64,000 bases of DNA from Streptomyces sp. WP-1 (GTDB taxonomy: Bacteria > Actinomycetota > Actinomycetes > Streptomycetales > Streptomycetaceae). The stretch lies in assembly GCF_030450125.1 (NCBI RefSeq), contig NZ_CP123923.1, positions 4,092,001 through 4,156,000 of the forward strand, given 5' to 3'. The translations under genes and the position numbers were made by a program. This document shows, piece by piece, positions 44,837 through 53,519 of the stretch (the stretch's first letter is position 1; every line of letters begins with the position of its first letter). Below the pieces are notes generated by a model that was not told the DNA's origin, did no database searches, and was given only the letters and a program-made list of their open reading frames with translations.

Positions 44837-45675
44837 TTCTCCTCCGCCCAGCGCCGCACGTGCGGCAGCTCGTCGTCCAGCCAGAACGCGCTCTCCTCGG
44901 GGTCCTTCGAGTCCGTGACCACGAGGAGCTCCTCGAACTTCGCCCCCGTGCCCCGGAAGCCCAGATGCGGCTCGACCGCCCACAGGCCCGGCTTCGGCGG
45001 ATGGTCCGAGAAGCGGTACGGCGACCACAGCGGCGACCAGCCCTCGCGGTGGCCGTGCAGCGCGTCCGAGGCGAGGCCCTTGAGGGACTGGGTGCCGAAG
45101 CCGAAGACGTGCGGCGCGAAGCGGCGCTCCCGCACCCGGTCCACCTTGTGCGCGATCACGCCGAACGGGTAGGCCCGGTGCCGGTTGGCATACCCCTGGC
45201 GGACCATCAGCCGCTCCACGTCCTCGTAGATCTCGCGCAGCGGACGCCGCTCGCGCACCTCGCGCAGGATCAGCTCCCGGTGCGCCTCCAGGTCGGCCAT
45301 CAGCCGGTCCTGCACGGGGTTCACCCCGAGGGACCCCGAGTAACCGATGTCCGCCGTGTATCCCTCGAACACCGGGGCCATGTCCAGGATGAACGGCATC
45401 CCGGGCTCCAGCTCGCGGTCGGTCGGGAAGAACTGGAGCGGGATCCGGAAGTTCACGAACGCCGTACGGTCCCCGAACCAGGCGAAGGGCAGATGGAACC
45501 AGTCCCGCACCCCGCGCCCGCGCAGCCACTCCCGCTGCATCCGCGCGGCCTCACGCTCGGTCACACCCGGTTCCAGGCGCGCCGCGACCGCCTCCGCGCA
45601 CTCGTAGGCGAGGCGCTGCACCTTCTGGAATCCCCGCAGCTCCGTGGGGAGTTCACTGCTCACTGCCGTCGTCAT
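44833..45675 (-). CDS. M24-family (Xaa-Pro peptidase-like) metallohydrolase
   Basis: A 280-residue pita-bread fold. Metal ligands are likely the aspartates of LDMAPVF and TADIGYSG, a histidine near IAHKVD and glutamates later (VEPHL). Creatinase, aminopeptidase P and methionine aminopeptidase share it; here the substrate is unknown. It is translationally coupled to the downstream hydrolase-SDR fusion, suggesting a shared pathway. Divergent from the ABC genes. Confidence 0.85.
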   Translation of the reverse strand: MTTAVSSELPTELRGFQKVQRLAYECAEAVAARLEPGVTEREAARMQREWLRGRGVRDWFHLPFAWFGDRTAFVNFRIPLQFFPTDRELEPGMPFILDMAPVFEGYTADIGYSGSLGVNPVQDRLMADLEAHRELILREVRERRPLREIYEDVERLMVRQGYANRHRAYPFGVIAHKVDRVRERRFAPHVFGFGTQSLKGLASDALHGHREGWSPLWSPYRFSDHPPKPGLWAVEPHLGFRGTGAKFEELLVVTDSKDPEESAFWLDDELPHVRRWAEEK

Positions 45676-45731
45676 GCCGCCTCGTCCCGTGATCCGGCCG
45701 ATCCGCGTCGGCTGCGGTACGCGTCCGTAAC

Positions 45732-45846
45732 TTGACAGAGGTGAATCTCGCAGTTGTTAGAGGCGGCGTCAATAGGCGGGGGCGCGGCCCCGGGACAAGT
45801 CCGGGTGACCCTTAGGTGGGCGGCGGCCCCTAGGGTCGTGTAATAC
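45732..45846. promoter_or_regulatory. Divergent promoter region of M24 and ABC genes
   Basis: TTGACA (45732-45737) with a weak -10 near 45755-45762, and TAATAC (45841-45846) about 75 bp before the ABC start, are candidate promoter elements on the plus strand in the 246-bp spacer. Confidence 0.4.
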
Positions 45847-45921
45847 CTGGGTCGGATCCGAAGACGGCTCTGTGGTCTGACGACCGGCGTGGCCGGGATC
45901 ACTACCGTTCGGTGGGTGACT

Positions 45922-46905
45922 GTGATCGCGACCGAAAGCCTGAGCAAGCGGTTCCCCCGGGTGACCGCGCTCGACCGGCTGTCCGTGGACATCGGGCCCG
46001 GGGTGACCGGACTCGTCGGAGCCAACGGCGCCGGCAAGTCCACCCTGATCAAAATCCTGCTGGGGCTGTCCCCCGCCACCGAGGGCAGCGCCCGGGTGCT
46101 GGGCCTGGACATCGCCACCGAGGGCGCCGCCATCCGCGAACAGGTCGGCTACATGCCGGAGCACGACTGCCTGCCGCCGGACGTCTCGGCGACCGAGTTC
46201 GTCGTACACATGGCGCGGATGTCGGGGCTGCCGCCCACGGCCGCGCGCGAGCGCACCGCGGACACCCTGCGCCATGTCGGCCTCTACGAGGAGCGCTACC
46301 GTCCCATCGGCGGCTACTCGACCGGCATGAAGCAGCGCGTGAAGCTCGCGCAGGCCCTGGTGCACGACCCCAAGCTGGTCTTCCTGGACGAGCCGACCAA
46401 CGGCCTCGACCCGGTCGGCCGCGACGAGATGCTCGGCCTGATCCGCCGCGTCCACTCCGACTTCGGCATCTCCGTCCTGGTCACCTCGCACCTGCTGGGC
46501 GAGCTGGAGCGGACCTGCGACCACGTGGTCGTCATCGACGGCGGCAAGCTGCTGCGCTCCAGCTCCACCACCGACTTCACGCAGACCACCACCACCCTCG
46601 CGATCGAGGTCACCGACAGCGACACCCACCCCGACGGCACCGCCGCGGTCCGCGACGCGCTGCGCGGACGCGGGGTGGACACCCACCACGAGGGCGCGGG
46701 CCTGCCCGGCGCCGGCCACATCCTGCTGCTGACCGCCGCGGGCGAGGAGACGTACGACCTGGTGCGCGACGTGGTCGCCGACCTCGGACTCGGCCTGGTC
46801 CGCATGGAGCAGCGCCGGCACCACATCTCCGAGGTTTTCACCACCGACACCGTCGAAGACGGCGGCGACGAGCAGCGGAAGGAGGCCGTCGGCCATGGCG
46901 GTTGA
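45922..46905 (+). CDS. ABC-2 transporter ATPase 1
   Basis: A 327-residue ATP-binding subunit. Walker A GANGAGKST (about 34-42), signature YSTGMKQRVKLAQAL (about 132-146), Walker B LVFLDEPTNGLD (about 152-163) and a Q-loop YMPEHD are present. It is first of four genes (ATPase-permease-ATPase-permease). GTG at 45922 chosen by similarity to the family start IATESLSKRF; GTGs a few codons upstream are alternatives. Confidence 0.9.
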   Translation: MIATESLSKRFPRVTALDRLSVDIGPGVTGLVGANGAGKSTLIKILLGLSPATEGSARVLGLDIATEGAAIREQVGYMPEHDCLPPDVSATEFVVHMARMSGLPPTAARERTADTLRHVGLYEERYRPIGGYSTGMKQRVKLAQALVHDPKLVFLDEPTNGLDPVGRDEMLGLIRRVHSDFGISVLVTSHLLGELERTCDHVVVIDGGKLLRSSSTTDFTQTTTTLAIEVTDSDTHPDGTAAVRDALRGRGVDTHHEGAGLPGAGHILLLTAAGEETYDLVRDVVADLGLGLVRMEQRRHHISEVFTTDTVEDGGDEQRKEAVGHGG

Positions 46906-47803
46906 GCAGCCCCGGACCTCGCCCCCGGGCGAGACGACCCGGATCCACGACATCGGCTACCGCGGCTACGACGGCCCGCGCCTCGGCCGTGCCTACGCCC
47001 GCCGCTCCCTGTACTCGCAGTCGCTGCGCGGCGCCTACGGCCTCGGCCGCTCGGTGAAGTCCAAGGTGCTGCCCATGCTGCTGTTCGCGGTCATGTGCGT
47101 GCCCGCCGCCATCATGGTCGCCGTCGCCGTCGCCACCAAGGCGCACGAACTGCCGGTCGCCTACACCCGGTACGCGATCATGCTCCAGGCCGTCATCAGC
47201 CTGTACGTCGCCTCCCAGGCGCCCCAGGCCGTCTCCCGCGACCTGCGCTTCAAGACGGTCCCGCTGTACTTCTCGCGGCCGATCGAGACCGCCGACTACG
47301 TGCGCGCCAAGTTCGCCGCGCTCGCCTCGGCGATCTTCATCCTCACCGCCGCTCCCCTGCTGGTGATGTACGTGGGGGCGCTGCTGTCCAAGCTGGGCTT
47401 CGCCCACCAGACGAAGGAATTCGCCGAGGGACTGGTCTCCGTGGCCCTGCTCTCCCTGCTCTTCGCCGGCATCGGCCTGGTCATCGCCGCCGTCACCCCG
47501 CGCCGCGGCTTCGGCATCGCCGCCGTGATCGCCGTACTGGTCATCACCTACGGGGCGGTCTCCACCCTCCAGGCCATCGCGGAGGTCCAGGGGCACTCCG
47601 GGGCCATCGCGTGGATCGGCCTGTTCTCGCCGGTCACCCTGATCGACGGCGTGCAGTCCGCCTTCCTGGGCGCCACCGCCCGAAACCCCGGCGGAATCGC
47701 TCCCACGACCGGAGAGGGCATCGTCTACGTCCTCGTCACCCTCGCACTGATCGCCGGCAGCTACGGCCTCCTGGTGCGCCGCTACAAGAAGGTGGGACTG
47801 TGA
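46895..47803 (+). CDS. ABC-2 transporter permease 1
   Basis: A 302-residue permease with six hydrophobic segments and a long N-terminal cytoplasmic tail that begins with a charged, arginine-rich stretch (YRGYDGPRLGRAYARRSLYS). It overlaps the preceding ATPase by 11 bp, so is co-translated. Confidence 0.88.
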   Translation: MAVEQPRTSPPGETTRIHDIGYRGYDGPRLGRAYARRSLYSQSLRGAYGLGRSVKSKVLPMLLFAVMCVPAAIMVAVAVATKAHELPVAYTRYAIMLQAVISLYVASQAPQAVSRDLRFKTVPLYFSRPIETADYVRAKFAALASAIFILTAAPLLVMYVGALLSKLGFAHQTKEFAEGLVSVALLSLLFAGIGLVIAAVTPRRGFGIAAVIAVLVITYGAVSTLQAIAEVQGHSGAIAWIGLFSPVTLIDGVQSAFLGATARNPGGIAPTTGEGIVYVLVTLALIAGSYGLLVRRYKKVGL

Positions 47804-48711
47804 CGACCCTCAGCATCGACCATGTCTCCCGCTGGTTCGGCAACGTGGTCGCCGTCAACGACATCACCATGACCATCGGCCCCGGCGTCACCGGCCTGCT
47901 CGGCCCCAACGGCGCCGGGAAGTCCACCCTGATCAACATGATGGGCGGCTTCCTCGCCCCCTCCACCGGGGCGGTCACCCTCGACGGCCGGCCGGTGTGG
48001 CGCAATGAGGACATCTACCGGCACATCGGCATCGTCCCCGAGCGGGAGGCGATGTACGACTTCCTCACCGGGCGCGAGTTCGTCGTGGCCAACGCGGAGC
48101 TGCACGGCCTCGGCGACAAGGCCGCCCAGCGGGCCCTGGCCACCGTCGAGATGGAGTACGCCCAGGACCGCCGGATCGCCACCTACTCCAAGGGCATGCG
48201 CCAGCGCGTGAAGATGGCCAGCGCCCTGGTGCACGACCCCGCGCTGCTCCTGCTGGACGAGCCGTTCAACGGCATGGACCCGCGCCAGCGCATGCAGCTG
48301 ATGGACCTGCTGCGCAGGATGGGCGACGAGGGCCGCACCGTGCTGTTCTCCTCGCACATCCTGGAGGAGGTCGAGCAGCTCGCCCGGCACATCGAGGTCG
48401 TCGTCGCCGGGCGGCACGCGGCCAGTGGCGACTACCGCAAGATCCGCCGCCTGATGACCGACCGGCCGCACCGCTACCTGGTGCGCTCCAGCGACGACCG
48501 GGCCCTCGCGGCGGCGCTGATCGCCGATCCGTCCACGGCCGGCATCGAGGTCGACCACAAGGAGGGCGCGCTGCGCATCCAGGCCGTCGACTTCGGCCGC
48601 TTCACCACTCTGCTGCCGAAGGTCGCCAGGGACCACGGCATCCGGCTGCTCACGGTCTCGCCGTCGGACGAGTCCCTGGAGTCCGTCTTCTCGTACCTGG
48701 TCGCGGCGTAG
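47800..48711 (+). CDS. ABC-2 transporter ATPase 2
   Basis: A 303-residue ATPase with Walker A GPNGAGKST (about 33-41), signature YSKGMRQRVKMASAL and Walker B LLLLDEPFNGMD. Its C-terminal about 70 residues (DYRKIRR, later SPSDESLESVFSYLV) match regulated ABC-2 exporters. GTG start overlaps permease 1 stop by 4 bp. Confidence 0.9.
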   Translation: MTTLSIDHVSRWFGNVVAVNDITMTIGPGVTGLLGPNGAGKSTLINMMGGFLAPSTGAVTLDGRPVWRNEDIYRHIGIVPEREAMYDFLTGREFVVANAELHGLGDKAAQRALATVEMEYAQDRRIATYSKGMRQRVKMASALVHDPALLLLDEPFNGMDPRQRMQLMDLLRRMGDEGRTVLFSSHILEEVEQLARHIEVVVAGRHAASGDYRKIRRLMTDRPHRYLVRSSDDRALAAALIADPSTAGIEVDHKEGALRIQAVDFGRFTTLLPKVARDHGIRLLTVSPSDESLESVFSYLVAA

Positions 48712-48721
48712 GAGGCCCAAG

Positions 48722-49441
48722 ATGTACGACCCCACAGTCGCCCGGCTCACCTACCGGGCCCTGCTCGGCCGTCGCCGGGCCCTCATCCTCGGCGCGCTGC
48801 CGCTGCTGCTCATCGTGATCGCCGTGGCCGTACGCGCCCTCAGCGGGGCGGACGACCAGACGGCCGCCGATGTGCTCGGCGGGTTCGCGATCGCCACCAT
48901 GGTGCCGATCATCGGCGTCATCGCGGGTACGGGCGCGATCGGCCCGGAGATCGATGACGGCTCTGTCGTCTATCTGCTGTCCAAACCCCTGAAGCGGCCG
49001 GCGATCATCTTCACCAAGCTGATCGTGGCCATCGCGGTGACCATGGTGTTCTCCGCGGTGCCCACGCTGATCGCTGGCCTGATCCTCAACGGCAACGGCC
49101 AGCAGATCGCCGTCGCCTATACGGTGGCCGCGCTGGTGGCCTCCATCGCCTACTCCGCGCTGTTCCTGCTGCTCGGCACGGTCTCCCGGCACGCGGTCGT
49201 CTTCGGCCTGGTGTACGCGCTGGTCTGGGAGGCGCTGTTCGGCTCCCTGGTGCCCGGCGCGCGCACCCTGAGCGTGCAGCAGTGGGCGCTCGCGGTCGCG
49301 CACAAGGTGGCCGGGGGCGACCTGGTCACCTCCGACGTCGGGCTGACGACGGCGGTGGTGCTGCTGGTCGTGGTGACCGTGCTGGCCACCTGGTACGCGG
49401 GGCAGAAGCTGCGCACGCTGAAGCTGGCGGGGGAGGAGTAG
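48722..49441 (+). CDS. ABC-2 transporter permease 2
   Basis: A 239-residue permease with six hydrophobic segments; VYLLSKPLKRPAIIFTKLIV is the ABC-2 type coupling region. It completes the ATPase-permease-ATPase-permease set, likely two cooperating exporters of lipid or peptide-type substrates. Confidence 0.88.
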   Translation: MYDPTVARLTYRALLGRRRALILGALPLLLIVIAVAVRALSGADDQTAADVLGGFAIATMVPIIGVIAGTGAIGPEIDDGSVVYLLSKPLKRPAIIFTKLIVAIAVTMVFSAVPTLIAGLILNGNGQQIAVAYTVAALVASIAYSALFLLLGTVSRHAVVFGLVYALVWEALFGSLVPGARTLSVQQWALAVAHKVAGGDLVTSDVGLTTAVVLLVVVTVLATWYAGQKLRTLKLAGEE

Positions 49442-49544
49442 GAGGCTCCGGGGCCCCCGGGTCGTCGACGGGGGCCTTTGACGGAGACTTCATCCCCGGC
49501 CGGGCACACTGGGCAGATCGGGACGTACGGCTGGGAGGCCGGGG

Positions 49545-49785
49545 ATGGCAGCGGAGAGAGCGGGGGGTGCCGGGCCGCCCGCGGGAGACGCCTTCGAGGG
49601 GCTGGTCCTGGACGAGGACTGCGTGCGGGCCGCCGATGCCTCCGAGCCGTCCACCCGCGCCCGCGTGCCGGCCGCCCGCCGGCGCACCCAGGCCCCCCGA
49701 ACCCGGGCCCTGGCGCTCGGACGAGCCGCCGGCGGGGTGGTTCTTCAGCAAGGTACGACGGCGGGGGTGGCGTCGGTGGCCGTGA
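49545..49785 (+). pseudogene. Small conserved gene, frameshifted
   Basis: The N-terminal part (DAFEGLVLDEDCVRAADASE) reads in one frame and the conserved C-terminal end (PGPWRSDEPPAGWFFSKVRR) in another, switching near the C-run at about 49685-49700. From memory, other Streptomyces encode these in one about 80-residue protein of unknown function next to this HAD gene. One extra base here (or two missing) explains it, either a real frameshift or a read error. Confidence 0.5.
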
Positions 49786-49834
49786 GTCGCGGCCGATGCC
49801 ACGGCGGGCACCGCGAACGGCGTGAGGACGGGCC

Positions 49835-50632
49835 CTAGGCCAGCAGATCTTCCAGCACCGCCGCGATCCCGTCCTCCTCGTTCGAGGACGTCACCTCGTC
49901 GGCCACCGCCTTGAGTTCCTCGTGCGCGTTGGCCATGGCCACGCCCCGGGAGGCCCATCCGAACATCGGGATGTCGTTCGGCATGTCGCCGAAGGCGATC
50001 GTGTCCGCGGCCCTGAGACCGAGGCGGCGGGCGGCCAGGGAGAGCCCCGTCGCCTTGGAGAGGCCGAGCGGCAGGAGTTCCACGATGCCCGCGCCGGCCA
50101 TCGCGACCGAGACGAAGCCGCCGGCGGCCTGCCGGGCGGCCTCCGCCAGCTCGTCGTCGCCGAGCGTCGGATGCTGTATGTAGATCTTGTTCAGCGGCGC
50201 GGCCCAGAGATCGGACGCGTCGGTGAGGGGAACCGCGGGGAGCGGGCCCGCGACGGCGTACCCCGGCCCCACGAGCACCTCGCCGTCCAGCCCGTCACGG
50301 CTCGCGGCGAGATGCAGCGGGCCGACCTCCGCCTCGATCTTGGCCAGCGCCACCCCGGCCAGCTGCCGGTCCAGGGTGACGGACGTCAGCAGACGGTGCG
50401 CCCCGGCGTCGTACACCTGGCCGCCCTGGCCGCAGACCGCGAGGCCGTCGTAGCCGAGGTCGTCGAGGACATGGCGGGTCCAGGGGACGGCGCGGCCGGT
50501 GACGACGATGTGCGCCGCGCCCGCCGCGGCGGCCGCGGTGAGCGCGTCACGGGTGCGCTGCGAGACCGACCCGTCGGAGCGCAGCAGCGTTCCGTCCAGG
50601 TCGGTCGCGACCAGCCCGTAGGGGAAGCTCAC
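49835..50632 (-). CDS. Cof-type HAD phosphatase coupled to serS
   Basis: A 265-residue HAD hydrolase: [14 protein letters not shown] at residues 10-23, IVVTGR motif [13 protein letters not shown] motif [15 protein letters not shown] motif IV. A paralogue of the HAD gene at 37686-38555. Its GTG (50632) overlaps the serS stop codon by 4 bp, so it is translated after serS. Confidence 0.9.
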   Translation of the reverse strand: MSFPYGLVATDLDGTLLRSDGSVSQRTRDALTAAAAAGAAHIVVTGRAVPWTRHVLDDLGYDGLAVCGQGGQVYDAGAHRLLTSVTLDRQLAGVALAKIEAEVGPLHLAASRDGLDGEVLVGPGYAVAGPLPAVPLTDASDLWAAPLNKIYIQHPTLGDDELAEAARQAAGGFVSVAMAGAGIVELLPLGLSKATGLSLAARRLGLRAADTIAFGDMPNDIPMFGWASRGVAMANAHEELKAVADEVTSSNEEDGIAAVLEDLLA

Positions 50633-51957
50633 CTGGTCACCGGCTCCAGGACCTCCCGGCCGCCCAGGTAGGGGCGCAGCACTTCGGGGACCCGGACGGA
50701 GCCGTCGGCCAGCTGGTGGTTCTCCAGGATCGCCACGATGGTGCGCGGTACGGCGCACAGCGTGCCGTTGAGCGTGGCCAGCGGCTTGACCTGCCCGCCC
50801 GTCGCCCGACCACCACCCCTGCCGGAGGTCGCTTCGCTCCCGCTGGCCTTCTCGCGGACCCGGATGGACAGCCGCCGGGACTGGAACTCGGTGCAGTCCG
50901 AGGTCGAGGTCAGCTCGCGGTACTTGCCCTGCGTCGGGATCCACGCCTCGCAGTCGAACTTGCGGGCGGCCGAGGAGCCGAGGTCACCGGAGGCGACGTC
51001 GATCACGCGGAACGGCAGCTCCAGCGAGGACAGCCACTGCTTCTCCCACGCCAGCAGGCGCTGGTGCTCGGCCTGGGAGTCCTCGGGGTCGACGTACGAG
51101 AACATCTCGACCTTGTCGAACTGGTGCACGCGGAAGATGCCCCGGGTGTCCTTGCCGTGCGAACCGGCCTCGCGGCGGAAGCAGGGCGAGAAGCCCGCGT
51201 ACCGCAGCGGCAGCTTGTCCGCGTCGATGATCTCGTCCATGTGGTACGCCGCGAGCGCCACCTCGGAGGTGCCGACCAGGTAGAGGTCGTCCTTGTCGAG
51301 GTGGTAGACGTCCTGCGCGGCCTGGCCGAGGAAGCCGGTGCCGGCCATCGACTGCGGGCGGACCAGCGCGGGGGTCAGCATCGGGGTGAAGCCGGCGGCG
51401 GTGGCCTGGGCCATCGCCGCGTTCACCAGGGCCAGCTCCAGCAGGGCGCCGACACCGGTGAGGAAGTAGAAGCGGGAGCCGGAGACCTTGGCGCCGCGCT
51501 CGACGTCGATCGCGCCGAGCAGCTGGCCCAGCTCCAGGTGGTCCTTGGGCTCGAAGCCCTCGGCACCGAAGTCGCGGATGGTGCCGTGCGTCTCCAGGGT
51601 GACGAAGTCCTCCTCGCCGCCGACGGGCACGTCGGGGTGGACGAGGTTGCCGAGCCGGAGCAGCAGCTCATGGGCCTCGGTGTCGGCCGCGTCGCGCTCG
51701 GCGTCGGCGGCCTTGACGTCGGCCTTGAGCTGCTCGGCGCGCTTGAGCAGTTCGGCCTTCTCGTCGGCGGTGGCCTTGGGGATCAGCTTGCCGAGCTGCT
51801 TCTGTTCGGCGCGCAGTTCGTCGAAGCGGACGCCGGAAGACCTGCGCCGCTCGTCGGCAGACAGGAGGGAGTCGACGAGCGCGACGTCCTCTCCACGGGC
51901 ACGCTGGGACGCGCGCACACGGTCGGGGTCCTCACGGAGCAGGCGAAGGTCAATCAC
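50629..51957 (-). CDS. serS: Seryl-tRNA synthetase
   Basis: A 442-residue class-II synthetase. The N-terminal coiled coil (about 30-110) binds the tRNASer long arm; motif 2 [18 protein letters not shown] (about 255-272) and motif 3 [20 protein letters not shown] (about 392-411) are intact. Residues about 368-388 ([20 protein letters not shown]) are extra to the family and encoded by a G-rich repeat-like DNA stretch (50790-50855) near motif 3. GTG at 51957, which gives the usual [14 protein letters not shown] start. Confidence 0.95.
   Translation of the reverse strand: MIDLRLLREDPDRVRASQRARGEDVALVDSLLSADERRRSSGVRFDELRAEQKQLGKLIPKATADEKAELLKRAEQLKADVKAADAERDAADTEAHELLLRLGNLVHPDVPVGGEEDFVTLETHGTIRDFGAEGFEPKDHLELGQLLGAIDVERGAKVSGSRFYFLTGVGALLELALVNAAMAQATAAGFTPMLTPALVRPQSMAGTGFLGQAAQDVYHLDKDDLYLVGTSEVALAAYHMDEIIDADKLPLRYAGFSPCFRREAGSHGKDTRGIFRVHQFDKVEMFSYVDPEDSQAEHQRLLAWEKQWLSSLELPFRVIDVASGDLGSSAARKFDCEAWIPTQGKYRELTSTSDCTEFQSRRLSIRVREKASGSEATSGRGGGRATGGQVKPLATLNGTLCAVPRTIVAILENHQLADGSVRVPEVLRPYLGGREVLEPVTR
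50790..50855. repeat. Repeat-like insertion within serS
   Basis: A serine/glycine-rich, in-frame stretch absent from the SerRS family as I know it. Its DNA resembles short high-GC Streptomyces repeats. The exact target duplication was not resolved. Confidence 0.45.
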
Positions 51958-52151
51958 AGGCCCAAGGCTACCGGTGCGGGGATGCCGCTCACGAATCACT
52001 ATGACGGCGCGCTTGGATTTGCGGCTTACGGTGCGTTATGCGCTAATTGCCGCGCGTGTCAAGGGAAAGTGTCTCACTCCCTGGGACGGGGCAAGCCCCG
52101 GGCGTCCGGTTGACTCGATTTCCTTGTGGGGAGCGGGACTTGACGGCCCGG

Positions 52152-52464
52152 TTGTCCACAGAAATCCACACTCGCCGAAGAGTTATCCACAGGGTGTGGG
52201 GAAGTTCTGTGGATGCGGGAATTGATCACTCCGGATCCGTTGACGGACTTGCAGAATTCCCCGGCCAAAGTGGATCGACACCCACTTTCGGGTGGAAAAC
52301 GGTCGCCCCAAAAGATGAACCAAAGGAAACGGGTGGACGAAGGGTGAGTCAGGTGAAGCTCGCCCCGTCTGTGCGCTGTGGGGCGATTTGTCGACTGGGT
52401 CGCGCTTCGCTGTCGACTTGTCCCCAGGTCGAGAAGAGCACCTGTGGATAACTCCTGTGGATAA
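52152..52464. promoter_or_regulatory. DnaA-box cluster in the 51958-52464 spacer
   Basis: Exact TTGTCCACA (52152-52160), TTATCCACA (52183-52191), TTGTCCCCA (52418-52426) and the reverse of TTATCCACA twice (52443-52451, 52456-52464), plus AAATCCACA (52162-52170) and a weak reverse box (52208-52216). The two at 52443-52464 abut the pheA stop codon. No gene is recognised in this 507-bp stretch. Confidence 0.75.
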
Positions 52465-53397
52465 CTAGAAGCGGCCGTCCTGGCAGCGCGCCACCCAGTC
52501 CGCGGCCCGCACGAACTCCTCGTCCGAGGTTCCCGGCCGTACGGCGCGTGCCTCGTCCGGCGCGATGTCGGCGCGCGGGTACGAGCCCAGGAAGCGCACC
52601 TCCAGGCAGAGCCGCTTCAGGCCCATCAGCGCCTCCGCCATCCGCCGGTCGGAGATATGGCCCTCGGCGTCCACGCAGAAGCAGTAGTTGCCGATGCCCT
52701 CGCCGGTCGGCCGGGACTGGAGCAGCATCAGGTTGATCCCGCGCGAGGCGAACTCGCCGAGCAGATCGCGCAGTCCGCCGGGGTGGTCGGTGCGCTGCCA
52801 GAGCACCACCGAGGTCTTGTCGGCGCCGGTCTTCGCGGCGGGCCGGGCCGGGCGGCCGACCAGCACGAACCGGGTCTGCGCGTTCTCCGCGTCGTGGATC
52901 CCGGTCTCCAGGGCCTCCAGGCCGTACCGGGCGGCGGCGAACTCGCCCGCGAAGGCGGCGTCGTAGCGGCCCTCCTGGACCAGCCGGGCCGCGTCCGCGT
53001 TCGAGGCGGCCGACTCCCAGACGGCGTCCGGGAGGTTGGCCTTCAGCCAGTTGCGCACCTGCGGCTGGGCCGCGGGGTGGGCGGAGACCGTCTTGATGTC
53101 GGCGAGCCGGGTGCCCGGGCGGACCAGCAGCGCGAAGGTGATGGAGAGCAGCACCTCGCGGTAGATCGTCAGCGGCTCGCCGGCCACCAGGCCGTCCAGG
53201 GTGGCGGTGATGCCGCCCTCGACGGAGTTCTCGATCGGCACGAACGCGGCCTCGGCCTCGCCGGCCCGCACCGCGTCGAGCGCGGACTGCACCGACACGT
53301 ACGGGGTCAGCTCCCGGGTGGCCGCCTCCGGCAGCGTCCGCAGGGCCACCTCGGTGAAGGTGCCCTCGGGACCGAGATACGCATAGCTCGCTGGCAT
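52465..53397 (-). CDS. pheA: Prephenate dehydratase
   Basis: A 310-residue enzyme. The periplasmic-binding-like catalytic domain (about 1-190) holds AYLGPEGTFTEVAL, the substrate loop ENSVEGGITATLDGL and TRFVLVGR; the C-terminal ACT domain (about 200-280) contains GGLRDLLGEFASRGINLMLL for phenylalanine feedback. It makes phenylpyruvate for Phe synthesis. ATG 53397 chosen because GTGAGG precedes it. First downstream of the DnaA-box cluster. Confidence 0.95.
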   Translation of the reverse strand: MPASYAYLGPEGTFTEVALRTLPEAATRELTPYVSVQSALDAVRAGEAEAAFVPIENSVEGGITATLDGLVAGEPLTIYREVLLSITFALLVRPGTRLADIKTVSAHPAAQPQVRNWLKANLPDAVWESAASNADAARLVQEGRYDAAFAGEFAAARYGLEALETGIHDAENAQTRFVLVGRPARPAAKTGADKTSVVLWQRTDHPGGLRDLLGEFASRGINLMLLQSRPTGEGIGNYCFCVDAEGHISDRRMAEALMGLKRLCLEVRFLGSYPRADIAPDEARAVRPGTSDEEFVRAADWVARCQDGRF

Positions 53398-53519
53398 GGT
53401 CCTCACCCTAATGGCCGCGGGCCGTCGTAGCTCAGGCGTCTCAAGATGACCACTCGACCGGGTGGTTTGGGAAGGGAAAGTCCGCAGAGCCGGTGGAATA
53501 CCGGCTAAAGGGCCTTGCC

